Below, in pieces: positions 1 through 8,064 of a stretch of DNA of 64,000 bases. The stretch's first letter is position 1. The number at the start of each line of letters is the position of its first letter. The stretch comes from Idiomarina sp. A28L (lineage in GTDB: Bacteria > Pseudomonadota > Gammaproteobacteria > Enterobacterales > Alteromonadaceae), in assembly GCF_000218785.1 (NCBI RefSeq), contig NZ_AFPO01000012.1:225705-289704 (forward strand). Reading direction: 5' to 3'. Both the position numbers and the translations under genes were made by a program. Under the pieces are notes generated by a model, which worked only from the letters and a program-made list of their open reading frames with translations, had not been told where the DNA came from and searched no databases.

Positions 1-222
1 GCCACCGCGTTTCCAGATATTTTTGCTCAAATTCCACAATCACAATATACCACCGTTGAACGCACATTCAGCCATATCATCGAGATTCGTTTTATCGCGC
101 GCTTCTTGCAGTATTGGGGCTTTTCGAAAGCCTCCCCTGGGCGTTATAGCCCAGAAGTAGAAACGCCTTACAGCGTGGAACTGCAACCCATATTTGCACA
201 AACCTTTGTGTTTGAGGTTTAG
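1..222 (+). CDS. C-terminal end of an unidentified protein (5' part outside the window)
   Basis: Frame 1 is open from the window edge to a TAG at 220-222, giving 73 residues that end in AQTFVFEV. I do not recognise the family. The visible part has an amphipathic stretch around FSHIIEIRFIARFLQYWGF followed by a polar tail. It is on the strand opposite to the helicase gene at 1934-5086. A second copy of its last codons (LAQTFVFEV and the stop) is found at about 1908-1937, directly against the end of that helicase gene. This suggests that the two genes once converged with overlapping stops and that the AbiE pair now lies between them. Calling it a real gene rests on the clean open frame and the duplicated terminus; the function is unknown. 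Confidence 0.6.
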   Translation, partial: ATAFPDIFAQIPQSQYTTVERTFSHIIEIRFIARFLQYWGFSKASPGRYSPEVETPYSVELQPIFAQTFVFEV

Positions 223-251
223 CCACGTATTACCGAAAAGGCTTAGAAGAG
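196..251. repeat. Left copy of 56-bp direct repeat flanking the AbiE module
   Basis: This stretch matches 1911-1966 at 50 of 56 positions in the same orientation. It contains the last nine codons of the gene ending at 222. Read on the minus strand, it also contains a decayed copy of the end of the helicase gene: the residues AFSVIRG plus stop are kept, but the glutamine codon before them is a stop (TAA) in this copy. It therefore carries both gene ends of the ancestral junction. Confidence 0.85.
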
Positions 252-366
252 GAGTTGGAGCTTAAACACATTTGAATGCGACGCATGCCGACGCACCCTG
301 CCGGCTTAAGGATTGGTGACTGCTACGATTTTTCTGGGAGATTACACAGTGACGTAGTACTTTAAG

Positions 367-1287
367 CTACATCCGAAATTCGTTGCCCCCACCGTTACTG
401 AACAGTGCGCGGCGAACTTCGGTAAACAGTTTCACAAGTGTATTGCTTAAATACGCCTGAAATTTGCTTTTACCCAACGTACGGTCATAAACGTCGGTTG
501 GTAAAAAGCGTTGCATTTCATTCACGAAGTTATCACTCTGAACCAGCTGCGGTAGGCGTTGAATAAGATCGTTCAACATCGCTTCGTAGTCATTTAGTTT
601 ATAGTCAACTAGCTTCTGCTGCACCAAGTCAGTATTTAACTTGGCGCCTTGTTGAAGTAACCATGGCAAATCCCAAATATCCCGATTTCGCGTATATTTT
701 TTGGTAGCAGCTAAGGACACAATCTTGTCTGCCATAATTTCGTCTAGCGACTCAGTCATTACAAGTAAATCGCTATAGCCACTTGGCAAAAACTGATAGT
801 TTGCCTGCAGCGCTAAAGGTTGCTTGGTATATGCCGGCACATTCGCAACCTCAAGTTTAATGCGTTGCTTTGGCAAGCTTTTGTTTTCGGGTGCAGTTAC
901 GACCGCAATCTGCCATTTTTCAATTCGCAACTCAGCGTAGGTGGGTTCGGCCTTCAGTTCGTTAGGTTCTTTTACTGTTACTTCAAGGCCGTAGCGATTG
1001 CCAATGTAGGTTTCAATACAAGCCTTCATCTCAGCTAGTTGCGACGAACTAAAGTCATAGCCACCAGCGAAGTCTAGATCTTCACTGAAACGGTTTCCGC
1101 CATAACATAAGCGTAGCGACGTGCCACCTTGAAAAATGAGAGAGTCAAGCAGCCCTGCCTGTTCAAGTGCATAAAGAATATCGTAATGCAGCAGTTCTTT
1201 CTCAACTACGGCCCGCATATGGCTCACATGTTGGTCGGCCATGGCGCGCTCAACAAGCTGTAAAAAGTTTTGCTTATCCATGGTCAT
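367..1287 (-). CDS. AbiEii-type nucleotidyltransferase toxin (first AbiE pair)
   Basis: This 306-residue protein belongs to the AbiEii/AbiGii nucleotidyltransferase family, the toxin half of type IV toxin-antitoxin pairs that can also cause abortive infection. It has the GGTSLR motif at residues 54-59 and the EDLD acidic motif at 69-72, which bind nucleotide and metal in this fold. A later KLEVANVP strand has Glu where the second copy has Asp, and a RDIWDL segment follows. Members transfer nucleotides to RNA targets such as tRNA ends; the target here is unknown. The start overlaps the antitoxin stop by 14 bases (8 if the second ATG at 1281 is used), the expected translational coupling. It is a clear paralogue of the protein at 8065-8952. 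The pair sits between two direct repeats. Confidence 0.9.
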   Translation of the reverse strand: MTMDKQNFLQLVERAMADQHVSHMRAVVEKELLHYDILYALEQAGLLDSLIFQGGTSLRLCYGGNRFSEDLDFAGGYDFSSSQLAEMKACIETYIGNRYGLEVTVKEPNELKAEPTYAELRIEKWQIAVVTAPENKSLPKQRIKLEVANVPAYTKQPLALQANYQFLPSGYSDLLVMTESLDEIMADKIVSLAATKKYTRNRDIWDLPWLLQQGAKLNTDLVQQKLVDYKLNDYEAMLNDLIQRLPQLVQSDNFVNEMQRFLPTDVYDRTLGKSKFQAYLSNTLVKLFTEVRRALFSNGGGNEFRM

Positions 1288-1813
1288 TTAATACCTCAGT
1301 ATCAACTAAATGCAGATTGCGGCCGACCTGTTTTAAGTCACGATAGGCGGCAGCCTGCGTGGCGAGCCGAAGCGGACGACCAACTTCAACGGAATTATCC
1401 AAAATATCGATAACGTCGCGCTTGGTATGGGTAAATTCGATAGTACCAAAGGGCGTTTTAAATTCACCTGAACGGCCGGTGGTCATTACCGTTAACCGAT
1501 CAATTGGAATTTGTGAAATAGCACCGTATTCTGACAACGCAGACTCAAGGCTGACATAGTTGTATTCACCGCGTCGAATAGCACGCGCCACCAGTTCTAG
1601 CGTGCTACTACCCTTTGAACGTGCCGGCATGTAGACAAAAACACCATTACTCGTCCGCACCAAAATGCCGTCTTTAATTAGCCGTTTAATACCAGCGCGC
1701 AAATTTGCTTCACTGTCTTCATAAAAAATTTTTCTGAGATCCGACAACGCATAAACGTAACGACCTTGTTTGTCGAAATCAGATAATTTTCGAATAGCGT
1801 CGAGTTGCTTCAT
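1274..1813 (-). CDS. AbiEi-type antitoxin and repressor (first AbiE pair)
   Basis: This 179-residue protein is the antitoxin partner of the toxin that overlaps its 3' end. Its N-terminal ~65 residues look like a winged helix (residues such as RAGIKRLIKDGILVR) and would bind the operator. The C-terminal part carries the conserved segments YVSLESALSEYGAISQIP, TTGRSG and IEFTHTKR, also present in the paralogue at 7512-8036. In studied AbiEi proteins the N-terminal domain represses the operon and the C-terminal domain neutralises the toxin. A palindrome just upstream (1826-1857) is the likely operator. The start ATG at 1813 has only a weak GTGAG as ribosome-binding site. Confidence 0.88.
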   Translation of the reverse strand: MKQLDAIRKLSDFDKQGRYVYALSDLRKIFYEDSEANLRAGIKRLIKDGILVRTSNGVFVYMPARSKGSSTLELVARAIRRGEYNYVSLESALSEYGAISQIPIDRLTVMTTGRSGEFKTPFGTIEFTHTKRDVIDILDNSVEVGRPLRLATQAAAYRDLKQVGRNLHLVDTEVLNDHG

Positions 1814-1825
1814 CTCACTTGGTTC

Positions 1826-1857
1826 ACACTAATAGTAACTTTTATTACCATTAGTGT
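1826..1857. promoter_or_regulatory. Palindromic operator of first AbiE operon
   Basis: Two 13-base arms, ACACTAATAGTAA and TTACCATTAGTGT, pair at 12 of 13 positions around a 6-base centre, 13 bases upstream of the antitoxin ATG. Studied AbiEi antitoxins bind inverted repeats in their own promoter, so autoregulation is the natural reading. The outer arm with the following AGAC matches the palindromes at 7472-7508 and 9014-9056. Confidence 0.75.
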
Positions 1858-1910
1858 AGACCCGTTGCGTTCTTGTGGCAATATAGTGTTACATTAAGAC
1901 TGGTATGTTG

Positions 1911-1966
1911 GCACAAACCTTCGTGTTTGAGGTTTAGCCGCGAATAACCGAAAATGCTTGGAAGAG
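1911..1966. repeat. Right copy of 56-bp direct repeat flanking the AbiE module
   Basis: This is the partner of 196-251 (six mismatches in 56). It includes the last codons of the helicase gene on the minus strand and, on the plus strand, an orphan copy of the last codons and stop of the gene that ends at 222. No reading frame continues upstream from that orphan end. Confidence 0.85.
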
Positions 1967-4900
1967 CTCGTCGGTGAGGGGTTCACTGAGCCGCCAGGTA
2001 ATGTTCATGGGTTGTGAGCCGTGGTAGCTAACAAAATCAACCGACCCGCAGGCGCGATATGGGCTTTGTTTGTTGAGGCGCACGAAGAGCTGAAATTGCC
2101 AGCCATTTTGAGCCTGCTCAATGTATCGCCTACCTGCAGGTGTGCTAGGGCGCGTAGAGCTTTGCGATTGCCAGTGGAACAACGAACGGCTAATGGCATA
2201 ATCGTCGTACGCCACGCCTTCATGAAGTGCGTCGGATTTGTCGAGCGTTACGAACAGTAATTCAGTTTTTTGCTCAGTCAATCGCAGCACCCCTGCTTGA
2301 AACGGCGATGCTGTTGTTTCCGTGTAATAACCGATGGCGGCGAGAATTTCCCGAACATTATATGCACTGTGCAATCTCAAAGGCGTATCTTTTAAACCAG
2401 AAAGCGGCGCATATACTCTGCTAGTGCGGGCATCTAAGTAATCAGCAAGCTCTACTAACTCATTACATACTTCCCGTAATGCAGCGAGTCGCTCCATCAC
2501 ACTTGCAATGGTAAGTGCACCACTGCCACCAACTAGCTGATAACACAACATGAGCAAGCGAGTTTTATTTTCTGCAGTAACTTCTAGCTCACCAAGGCTG
2601 GCACCCAAAGCTCTCATTACATTGAGTTGCTCCACGTCATCAACATGCAAAAGCGCAGCAAAGCGGCGGCTAAAATAGCGCTCTTCTTCAAGTTGGTGAG
2701 CGGTTACTTCCTCGGTAGCTATTTTCGCAGCCCGCTTCAGTGGGATCCAGCCAGTTTTACCAGTTCCGGTAGCCCGACGGTAAATATCATCAAGCTCAAG
2801 CTGTTGTTCGTTTAAGAACTGGCTGAGTGAATCCGCTCCGCCTCTGGCTCGGCAATGAGCGAGCTCTTGGGCTAATCGATTCCAACTGAAATTCACCGCC
2901 TCTCGCAACGAGGCAAGAACTTGTTCACGGGCGTGGCTTTGCAATTGAATGTGGCAGCCCATGGGCAGCTTACCAAAGCCCTTCTCAACACCTTCCATAA
3001 TACCTTTGCGAGAAAGCCCGGTAATGGCACTGTAAAGTACATCGAAGCGGAAGTTGCCTGTGGAATTACCCACAAAATCAATCACCAAACAGCTCTCTTT
3101 GCCTTCATGCAAACGGAGCCCACGGCCAATTTGCTGTTGAAAAAGCGTGGCGCTTTGGGTTGGCCGCAACAACAGCAAGGTATCAACAAAAGGCAAATCC
3201 ACACCTTCGTTATATAAATCAACCGTTACCAGCACGTTTATTTCTCGGCGCTCAAGCATCCGGGGTAACTCTTTGCGCTCAGTAGCCGTTGCTGCGCCGG
3301 TGATTAAAGCGGCTTTGATACCCGCGTTATTAAACATTTCCACCATGAACTCGGCGTGGGCAATGGTTACACAAAACGCCAAAGCACGGCATTCCTCAAT
3401 ATTGCTCACCAACCCTTGCCAAGCATTCACAATGGCTTGTGCACGCACATGGTTGCCGGTTAATACCGCATCTAACGCACTAATCTCTCCCGCTTGTCGC
3501 CAAGGAACTTCGCGATAATCCGTATTGTCGGCACAGGCATAGTATTCAAAAGGCGCCAACAATTGCTGATCGAGCGCATGCCAAAGGCGTAACTGTGCGG
3601 CAGGCCAGCCGTCCGGGCGCATATCAAAATGGGTGAAAATGCTTCTATCATCGGAGCGCTCAGGCGTAGCAGTAAGCCCTAGCAAATAGCGCGGCTGAAT
3701 AGCCTGGGCAAACTGAGTAAAACTATTAGCGGCAATGTGGTGGCACTCGTCGATCACCACCACACGCCAATAATCGGCCCCAAATTGCTCAACCAGATTC
3801 TGGCTCAATGCACTTTGAATGGTCGTGAACACATGGGAATAACCGCTGGGTTGATGTTGTCCTGAGAGAAGCTCACCAAAATTACCGTCGCGCAGCACAT
3901 GCCGATAGGTATTCAACGCTTGCTCGAGTATTTCTTTACGGTGCGCCACAAACAACAAACGCGGTTGCCCACCCTCTCGCTCACACAAGCGTTTATAATC
4001 AAACGCGGCCATTACGGTTTTACCCGTGCCCGTTGCAGCCACCAGCAAGTTCCTAAAACGGCTATGCTCGCGTTCATTCTCAAGCTGATCCAACAAAATA
4101 CGCTGGAAAGGCTTCGGTTGAATATCGAAAAAAGTGGTGATGCCTTGCACCACTTCGTATTGCCCGCCTTTCTCGCGTACAAGCGCGTCTTTAAGGGCGA
4201 GTTGATGCTCTGCGTTCTGCGGGTCGTAGGTTTGAAATTCTTCGTCTTGCCAAAGGGTTTCAAAATGGGCTTTGGCGCGGCTAAAAAGTGCTTTTTGGCC
4301 CCTTTCGGTAAACTTCACTGTCCATTCTAAACCGCCCATAAGCGCTGCGCCGGAGAGGTTTGCACTGCCCACATAGGCCGAACCAAAACCGGTTGCTCGT
4401 TCAAAAATCCAAGCTTTAGCGTGTAGCCGAGTTCGCCGCCCATCGAGAGATACTTTCACTTGGGTATTCGGCAGCGCGGCAAGTTGATCGAGCGCTTTTT
4501 GATCCGTAGCACCGATGTAGGTGGTGGTAATAATGCGAACTTTGGTTTGCGAGTGCCCCGCCGCGTTGAGCGCCGTGATGCGTTTCAAGGTGTCGATAAT
4601 TTTGCGCACACCCGAAACCGTAATAAAGCTCACCAGAATGTCCACTGAATCGCAGCTATTCAGCTCACTTTGTAGCTCATGTAAAAGCGCGGGAGAATCT
4701 TTTCCCGAAGTAAACAGCCATGGCTGCGCAAGACCAATGGCTGGCAGTTCTAATGTTTGGCTCGGTGGTGAAATACTCCGGAGTACTTGAGGAGGATTTG
4801 TTATTGGGTTTGCTTCACTCTCAACCTGCGCAAGCTGCCGCGCTTGAACTAGCAGTGCGTTTAGAAACTCCACTTGCCGTTGTAAGCGCTCTTGACCGCT

Positions 4901-5086
4901 GCCACCCGATTCTGCAACTTGCGCTAGAATATCGGAAATCTGCTCAGTAATAGCATGAGCTAAATGGCGTGCACCGGTTTCTAAATTAAGGCTCTCAAGC
5001 TCCGCACGGTCGCCAAACTGCGTCAGCGCCTCGCCTAACTCCGAAGTTCTGAGTAACTCATACAAACCCTGTGGCAAATCTGGCAT
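1934..5086 (-). CDS. PLD-nuclease / SF2 helicase / DUF3427 fusion protein, probable defence or DNA-processing enzyme
   Basis: This 1050-residue protein has four parts. Residues 1-~110 are a helical N-terminus. Residues ~125-280 form a phospholipase-D-like domain with LHAKAWIF (H222, K224) and GSANLS, the HKD catalytic signature; one HKD motif is visible. Residues ~325-690 are a superfamily 2 helicase core with ATGTGKT at 351-357, DECHH, a TATPE motif and QQIGRGLR (motif VI). The rest matches the DUF3427 type C-terminus. Proteins with this layout are scattered among bacteria, often in islands next to restriction and toxin genes. A role in cutting or remodelling foreign DNA is plausible, but the substrate is not known. 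No methylase gene is nearby. Its last codons lie inside the 56-bp repeat. Confidence 0.88.
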   Translation of the reverse strand: MPDLPQGLYELLRTSELGEALTQFGDRAELESLNLETGARHLAHAITEQISDILAQVAESGGSGQERLQRQVEFLNALLVQARQLAQVESEANPITNPPQVLRSISPPSQTLELPAIGLAQPWLFTSGKDSPALLHELQSELNSCDSVDILVSFITVSGVRKIIDTLKRITALNAAGHSQTKVRIITTTYIGATDQKALDQLAALPNTQVKVSLDGRRTRLHAKAWIFERATGFGSAYVGSANLSGAALMGGLEWTVKFTERGQKALFSRAKAHFETLWQDEEFQTYDPQNAEHQLALKDALVREKGGQYEVVQGITTFFDIQPKPFQRILLDQLENEREHSRFRNLLVAATGTGKTVMAAFDYKRLCEREGGQPRLLFVAHRKEILEQALNTYRHVLRDGNFGELLSGQHQPSGYSHVFTTIQSALSQNLVEQFGADYWRVVVIDECHHIAANSFTQFAQAIQPRYLLGLTATPERSDDRSIFTHFDMRPDGWPAAQLRLWHALDQQLLAPFEYYACADNTDYREVPWRQAGEISALDAVLTGNHVRAQAIVNAWQGLVSNIEECRALAFCVTIAHAEFMVEMFNNAGIKAALITGAATATERKELPRMLERREINVLVTVDLYNEGVDLPFVDTLLLLRPTQSATLFQQQIGRGLRLHEGKESCLVIDFVGNSTGNFRFDVLYSAITGLSRKGIMEGVEKGFGKLPMGCHIQLQSHAREQVLASLREAVNFSWNRLAQELAHCRARGGADSLSQFLNEQQLELDDIYRRATGTGKTGWIPLKRAAKIATEEVTAHQLEEERYFSRRFAALLHVDDVEQLNVMRALGASLGELEVTAENKTRLLMLCYQLVGGSGALTIASVMERLAALREVCNELVELADYLDARTSRVYAPLSGLKDTPLRLHSAYNVREILAAIGYYTETTASPFQAGVLRLTEQKTELLFVTLDKSDALHEGVAYDDYAISRSLFHWQSQSSTRPSTPAGRRYIEQAQNGWQFQLFVRLNKQSPYRACGSVDFVSYHGSQPMNITWRLSEPLTDELFQAFSVIRG

Positions 5087-5287
5087 GCAGCCTCCTTACT
5101 TGGAAACTTAAAGTGCCAGGAAAATTTGTGAAGGGCAAGTTTGAGGTGTGAATTAGTAGCGCGATTCAAAAAACGTGCATCAATGAATGTAGTAGCATAG
5201 TTTTAACTCACCCACGAACGCACTAATTTCAATGGGCTGACAACAAATTTGACGATACACAATTTGTTTCAAAGCGATTTTATGCAA

Positions 5288-5584
5288 TCAATGCAATCGG
5301 TGTTCGCGCCGAGCTTCGATTTGTTTGGCTGGTAACTCGTTACTCAGCATCGGCCGCAGCGCGGCTTGCACCTGCGGTAACAACACAGAGAACTCCTGCA
5401 AGAATACCTGCTCTGATACCTCATCATTGAACATCAAAGTTACCATCAGGCTCTCGGGAAAGCGCTGGTAATTCACCTCATGCGTTAACCAAATAGAGCC
5501 TTCGAGCTCCGGCTTCATAGCTTCACAAACATCGGTTAAACGCCGAATGATTTCAGTTTCCAGCTTTTTGTCAGATTTTCGCAT
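5288..5584 (-). CDS. Small conserved-looking protein of unknown function, next to fic
   Basis: This 98-residue soluble protein is not one I recognise. It is acidic in its middle part (EVSEQVFLQEF) and begins with a helix rich in charged residues. It lies 45 bases downstream of the Fic gene on the same strand, so they may share a transcript. It could be an accessory or partner protein, but the sequence gives no direct evidence of this. The ATG at 5584 is preceded by GGGAGTGAATCACC, a good ribosome-binding site. About 200 bases without a gene separate it from the helicase start; they hold an inverted repeat (5242-5249 with 5261-5268) but no clear terminator. Confidence 0.65.
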   Translation of the reverse strand: MRKSDKKLETEIIRRLTDVCEAMKPELEGSIWLTHEVNYQRFPESLMVTLMFNDEVSEQVFLQEFSVLLPQVQAALRPMLSNELPAKQIEARREHRLH

Positions 5585-5629
5585 GGTGATTCACTCCCGC
5601 TTACACAACAGATCTTACTCAAATGCTTC

Positions 5630-6721
5630 TTATGTATTTGTGTCTTGCGACATCAAAACCATTAAACGCGGATTCATAAAAAGCTTCTCTTTGCCGGAGG
5701 CTAGTTCTTGCAACACACCGATATCGCATAGCTGTTTCAAGTAAACTGAAGCCGTCTGGCGTTTTGCAATGTCGCGTTCTACCAGATTACTGATCCGACA
5801 GTAAGGTTGCTCAAAAATAACTTGAACCAGTTCATGGCTATATACTTTAGGAAGTTGCGCCTTTACATACTCACTCGTGCTCTGCATAAGCTCTCTAATT
5901 GCTGCGATTTTGTCGCAAGTCCACACAGCCGTTTGCTCAACTGCTTCCAATATAAACAAGAGCCAAGGCTCCCACGTTTGTCCTCTGGTAACCCCATTTA
6001 AAAGTTGATAATAATCTTGTTTGTTTTGAACAATATATCGACTCAAGTAAAGTATCGGCAGGGTTAGTAAGTTTTGTTCAATGAGATAGAGAGCATTCAA
6101 AATCCGACCGGTTCTCCCATTACCATCATAAAAAGGGTGAATCGCTTCGAACTGATAGTGGCTCACCGCCATTTTAATTAGGGGATCAAGATCATCTTCC
6201 TCGTGAAGAAAGTGTTCCCAATTCGTTAAGAGATCTCGAATCACCGACTCCCCCACTGGCGGGGTATAAACAACTTCCCCAGTTGTCTGATTGCCTATGA
6301 TAGTGCCAGGCATCTGACGAATATCCATATGTAAATTTTTTAACGTGCTACACACCTCAATAGCCGTTGCCGTACAAAGTGGTTTTTGTTCTAACTGAAT
6401 AAAGCCTTGGTAGAGAGCCGTTCGATAACGTAATGCCTCTTTTGTCGCATGGTCCGCAGCTTTATCTTCCGAGGCATATTTAAAAAGCTCATCTGTCGTA
6501 ATGACAATATTTTCAATTTCAGAGCTGTCCTTTGCTTCAAGTAGAGGCAATAAATTGATCAACATGCTCTGGTTAGGTATCAGTTCTCCAGCCTTTTTTA
6601 ACTCAGCTAAAGCTGCCCGGGCAGCTATACAGGCTTTGAGCACGGGTTTGGTTTCTAATAGCTCGTGCTCCGGCGGCAACAAAGGTAATTGATTATAGGG
6701 ACGGTCAGCATACCAAATCAT
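5630..6721 (-). CDS. Fic family protein (AMP-transferase type) with N-terminal inhibitory motif
   Basis: This 363-residue protein has the Fic core motif HPFYDGNGRTGR at residues 195-206, with the catalytic His and the anion-binding loop intact. An SSEIEN segment at 66-71 fits the (S/T)xxxE(G/N) inhibitory helix, making it a class II Fic protein that restrains itself. The N-terminus, YADRPYNQLPLLPP, is typical of Fic proteins of this size. I chose the ATG at 6721 because the family starts here and AGGA lies upstream; the longer frame back to 6802 would run through the operator-like palindrome. The C-terminal ~90 residues look like a winged helix (RISNLVERDIAKRQTASVYL), suggesting DNA binding and autoregulation. 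Known family members add AMP to proteins; the target here is unknown. Confidence 0.9.
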   Translation of the reverse strand: MIWYADRPYNQLPLLPPEHELLETKPVLKACIAARAALAELKKAGELIPNQSMLINLLPLLEAKDSSEIENIVITTDELFKYASEDKAADHATKEALRYRTALYQGFIQLEQKPLCTATAIEVCSTLKNLHMDIRQMPGTIIGNQTTGEVVYTPPVGESVIRDLLTNWEHFLHEEDDLDPLIKMAVSHYQFEAIHPFYDGNGRTGRILNALYLIEQNLLTLPILYLSRYIVQNKQDYYQLLNGVTRGQTWEPWLLFILEAVEQTAVWTCDKIAAIRELMQSTSEYVKAQLPKVYSHELVQVIFEQPYCRISNLVERDIAKRQTASVYLKQLCDIGVLQELASGKEKLFMNPRLMVLMSQDTNT

Positions 6722-6781
6722 GTTTAAAAATCCTGAATAAATCGACACGTTTAGGTTATGCCATGAGTTTATGTCGTTATT

Positions 6782-6808
6782 ATCGACATGACAAGTTTTC
6801 ATGTCGAT
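6782..6808. promoter_or_regulatory. Inverted repeat upstream of fic, probable operator
   Basis: ATCGACATG and CATGTCGAT form perfect 9-base arms around a 9-base centre, 61-87 bases upstream of the chosen fic start. Related TCGACA and TGTCG half-sites occur nearby (about 6740-6775). The C-terminal winged helix of the Fic protein is a candidate binder; that is inference. Confidence 0.55.
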
Positions 6809-6938
6809 TTTTATGCATTTCTTCGATACATTGTTAGTTACTCATCCGTTCGCACAAACCCAGCCATACGGAACCAAGCCGGCGGTTGCTTGACTAATGA
6901 GTGTCCATTTTGTTGTTACAAAAGGAGTTGAGGGGTAG

Positions 6939-7427
6939 ATGGGAATTATAGGGATAAAAACAAAGCGACTAGTTTGGGTAAATTTTATTGTATACGGACT
7001 AGGGTTAGTTATTTTAACCATTCTTTTATTGAGAAGTATTTTTGTAGAAGAGTGGACCTTCAGAATACCGCGAGAATTTCTGATTGCATTTTCGATTTTT
7101 GGAATAATATCAATTCCAATTGAACCAATAAGAGCTGTAAAACGATTTAAAAAAATCGACGATACTGCCGTCGTTTTAATAAACGATAATCAGATCATTG
7201 GGGAAAATACATCATTTGATTTAGCTTCATATCCCGAAACCGAAATAACATTAACCGGCACTTCTACCAAATCGCATCGCTACTCGATTTCTATAGTGAA
7301 CGATCATAACAACTCACAGCTAGTGATAAGTGCTGATTATAATTGGTCTCTAACAATGGAAGAGTTTAAAAAGGCTTTACCTGAAAGCGCGAATATTCAA
7401 CTTCGCGCTTTCAACAAGCCAATTTGA
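6939..7427 (+). CDS. Small membrane protein of unknown function, AT-rich
   Basis: This 162-residue protein has two hydrophobic segments, about residues 10-33 and 44-62, followed by a soluble domain of about 95 residues. I do not recognise the family. An AAAGGAG ribosome-binding site lies 12 bases before the ATG. The gene is visibly richer in A and T than the flanking core genes, consistent with acquisition from elsewhere. It sits between the Fic gene, which is transcribed away from it, and the second AbiE operon. A role as a membrane effector or as mobile-island cargo cannot be told apart from the sequence. Confidence 0.7.
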   Translation: MGIIGIKTKRLVWVNFIVYGLGLVILTILLLRSIFVEEWTFRIPREFLIAFSIFGIISIPIEPIRAVKRFKKIDDTAVVLINDNQIIGENTSFDLASYPETEITLTGTSTKSHRYSISIVNDHNNSQLVISADYNWSLTMEEFKKALPESANIQLRAFNKPI

Positions 7428-7471
7428 TAATTGTTGTGTAGACCAGCACCTTGCACAAGCCTAATAACAGA

Positions 7472-7508
7472 TCTACACTAAATAACTTATTTGGTAATTT
7501 AGTGTAGA
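7472..7508. promoter_or_regulatory. Palindromic operator of second AbiE operon
   Basis: TCTACACTAAAT and ATTTAGTGTAGA form perfect 12-base arms around a 13-base centre. The right arm ends three bases before the antitoxin ATG, so a bound repressor would cover the start region. A further half-site, TGTGTAGACC, lies at 7435-7444. The arm sequence is the same type as in the operator of the first AbiE pair at 1826-1857. Confidence 0.75.
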
Positions 7509-7511
7509 CCC

Positions 7512-8036
7512 ATGGCAAAATCTGATGAGCTACTAAACGTATTCGCGAAAGCGGTTCGCGCTGGCGGAGGCGTTCACAGTGCAACTGAGCTGGCTTTTAT
7601 GTTGGGTGTGCCATGTAGCCCCGCTTTCAGAAAATTCCTAGTAGATAGCGTTAAGAAGGGCTTGCTAAGACGGGTGGCGAAAGGTTTCTATGAAAGTATG
7701 ATTACCCCCCCTGAGCCCGAGACCGCCATTTATAAAATCATCAAAAAGTTACGCAGTGGCGTATTGAGTTACATCAGCTTAGAAAGCCAGCTCAGTTATA
7801 CCGGCGATATTTCGCAAATTGTGATGGACAGGATCACGGTGGTGACTAAAGGTCGAAGTGGATGTTTTGATACGCCTTATGGCGTGATCGAGTTTACCCA
7901 TACTAAAAGGTCCGTCGATCAAATCGCTCCTAATTTGTATTATGACCCCGACATCAAAATGTATCGCGCATTTAAAGAGCAAGCGGTTGCAGACCTAAAA
8001 CACTGCCGCCGTAATCTACATATGTTGGAGAGCTAA
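7512..8036 (+). CDS. AbiEi-type antitoxin and repressor (second AbiE pair)
   Basis: This 174-residue protein is a paralogue of the antitoxin at 1274-1813. Both keep the order YISLESQLSYTGDISQI, TKGRSG, IEFTHTKR and a C-terminal LKHCRRNLHML, while the N-terminal winged-helix regions differ more. It should repress its own operon through the palindrome that ends at 7508 and neutralise the toxin encoded 28 bases downstream. There is no ribosome-binding site before the ATG, because the operator lies there; a leaderless or very short leader transcript is possible. No better start exists downstream. Confidence 0.88.
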   Translation: MAKSDELLNVFAKAVRAGGGVHSATELAFMLGVPCSPAFRKFLVDSVKKGLLRRVAKGFYESMITPPEPETAIYKIIKKLRSGVLSYISLESQLSYTGDISQIVMDRITVVTKGRSGCFDTPYGVIEFTHTKRSVDQIAPNLYYDPDIKMYRAFKEQAVADLKHCRRNLHMLES

Positions 8037-8064
8037 GTATGGGGGAGCATGTAGGAGATAAATT

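Noticed and set aside
3147-3518. Plus-strand frame of 123 codons inside the helicase gene
   Set aside because: It is antisense to strongly conserved helicase motifs and is explained as a shadow.
5242-5268. Inverted repeat AACAAATT / AATTTGTT as a terminator
   Set aside because: The stem is weak and AT-only with no T run after it on the minus strand; it could be a binding site or chance.
6722-6802. 27-codon upstream extension of the Fic protein
   Set aside because: It would begin in the palindrome, lacks a ribosome-binding site and does not resemble Fic N-termini, which begin at the internal Met.
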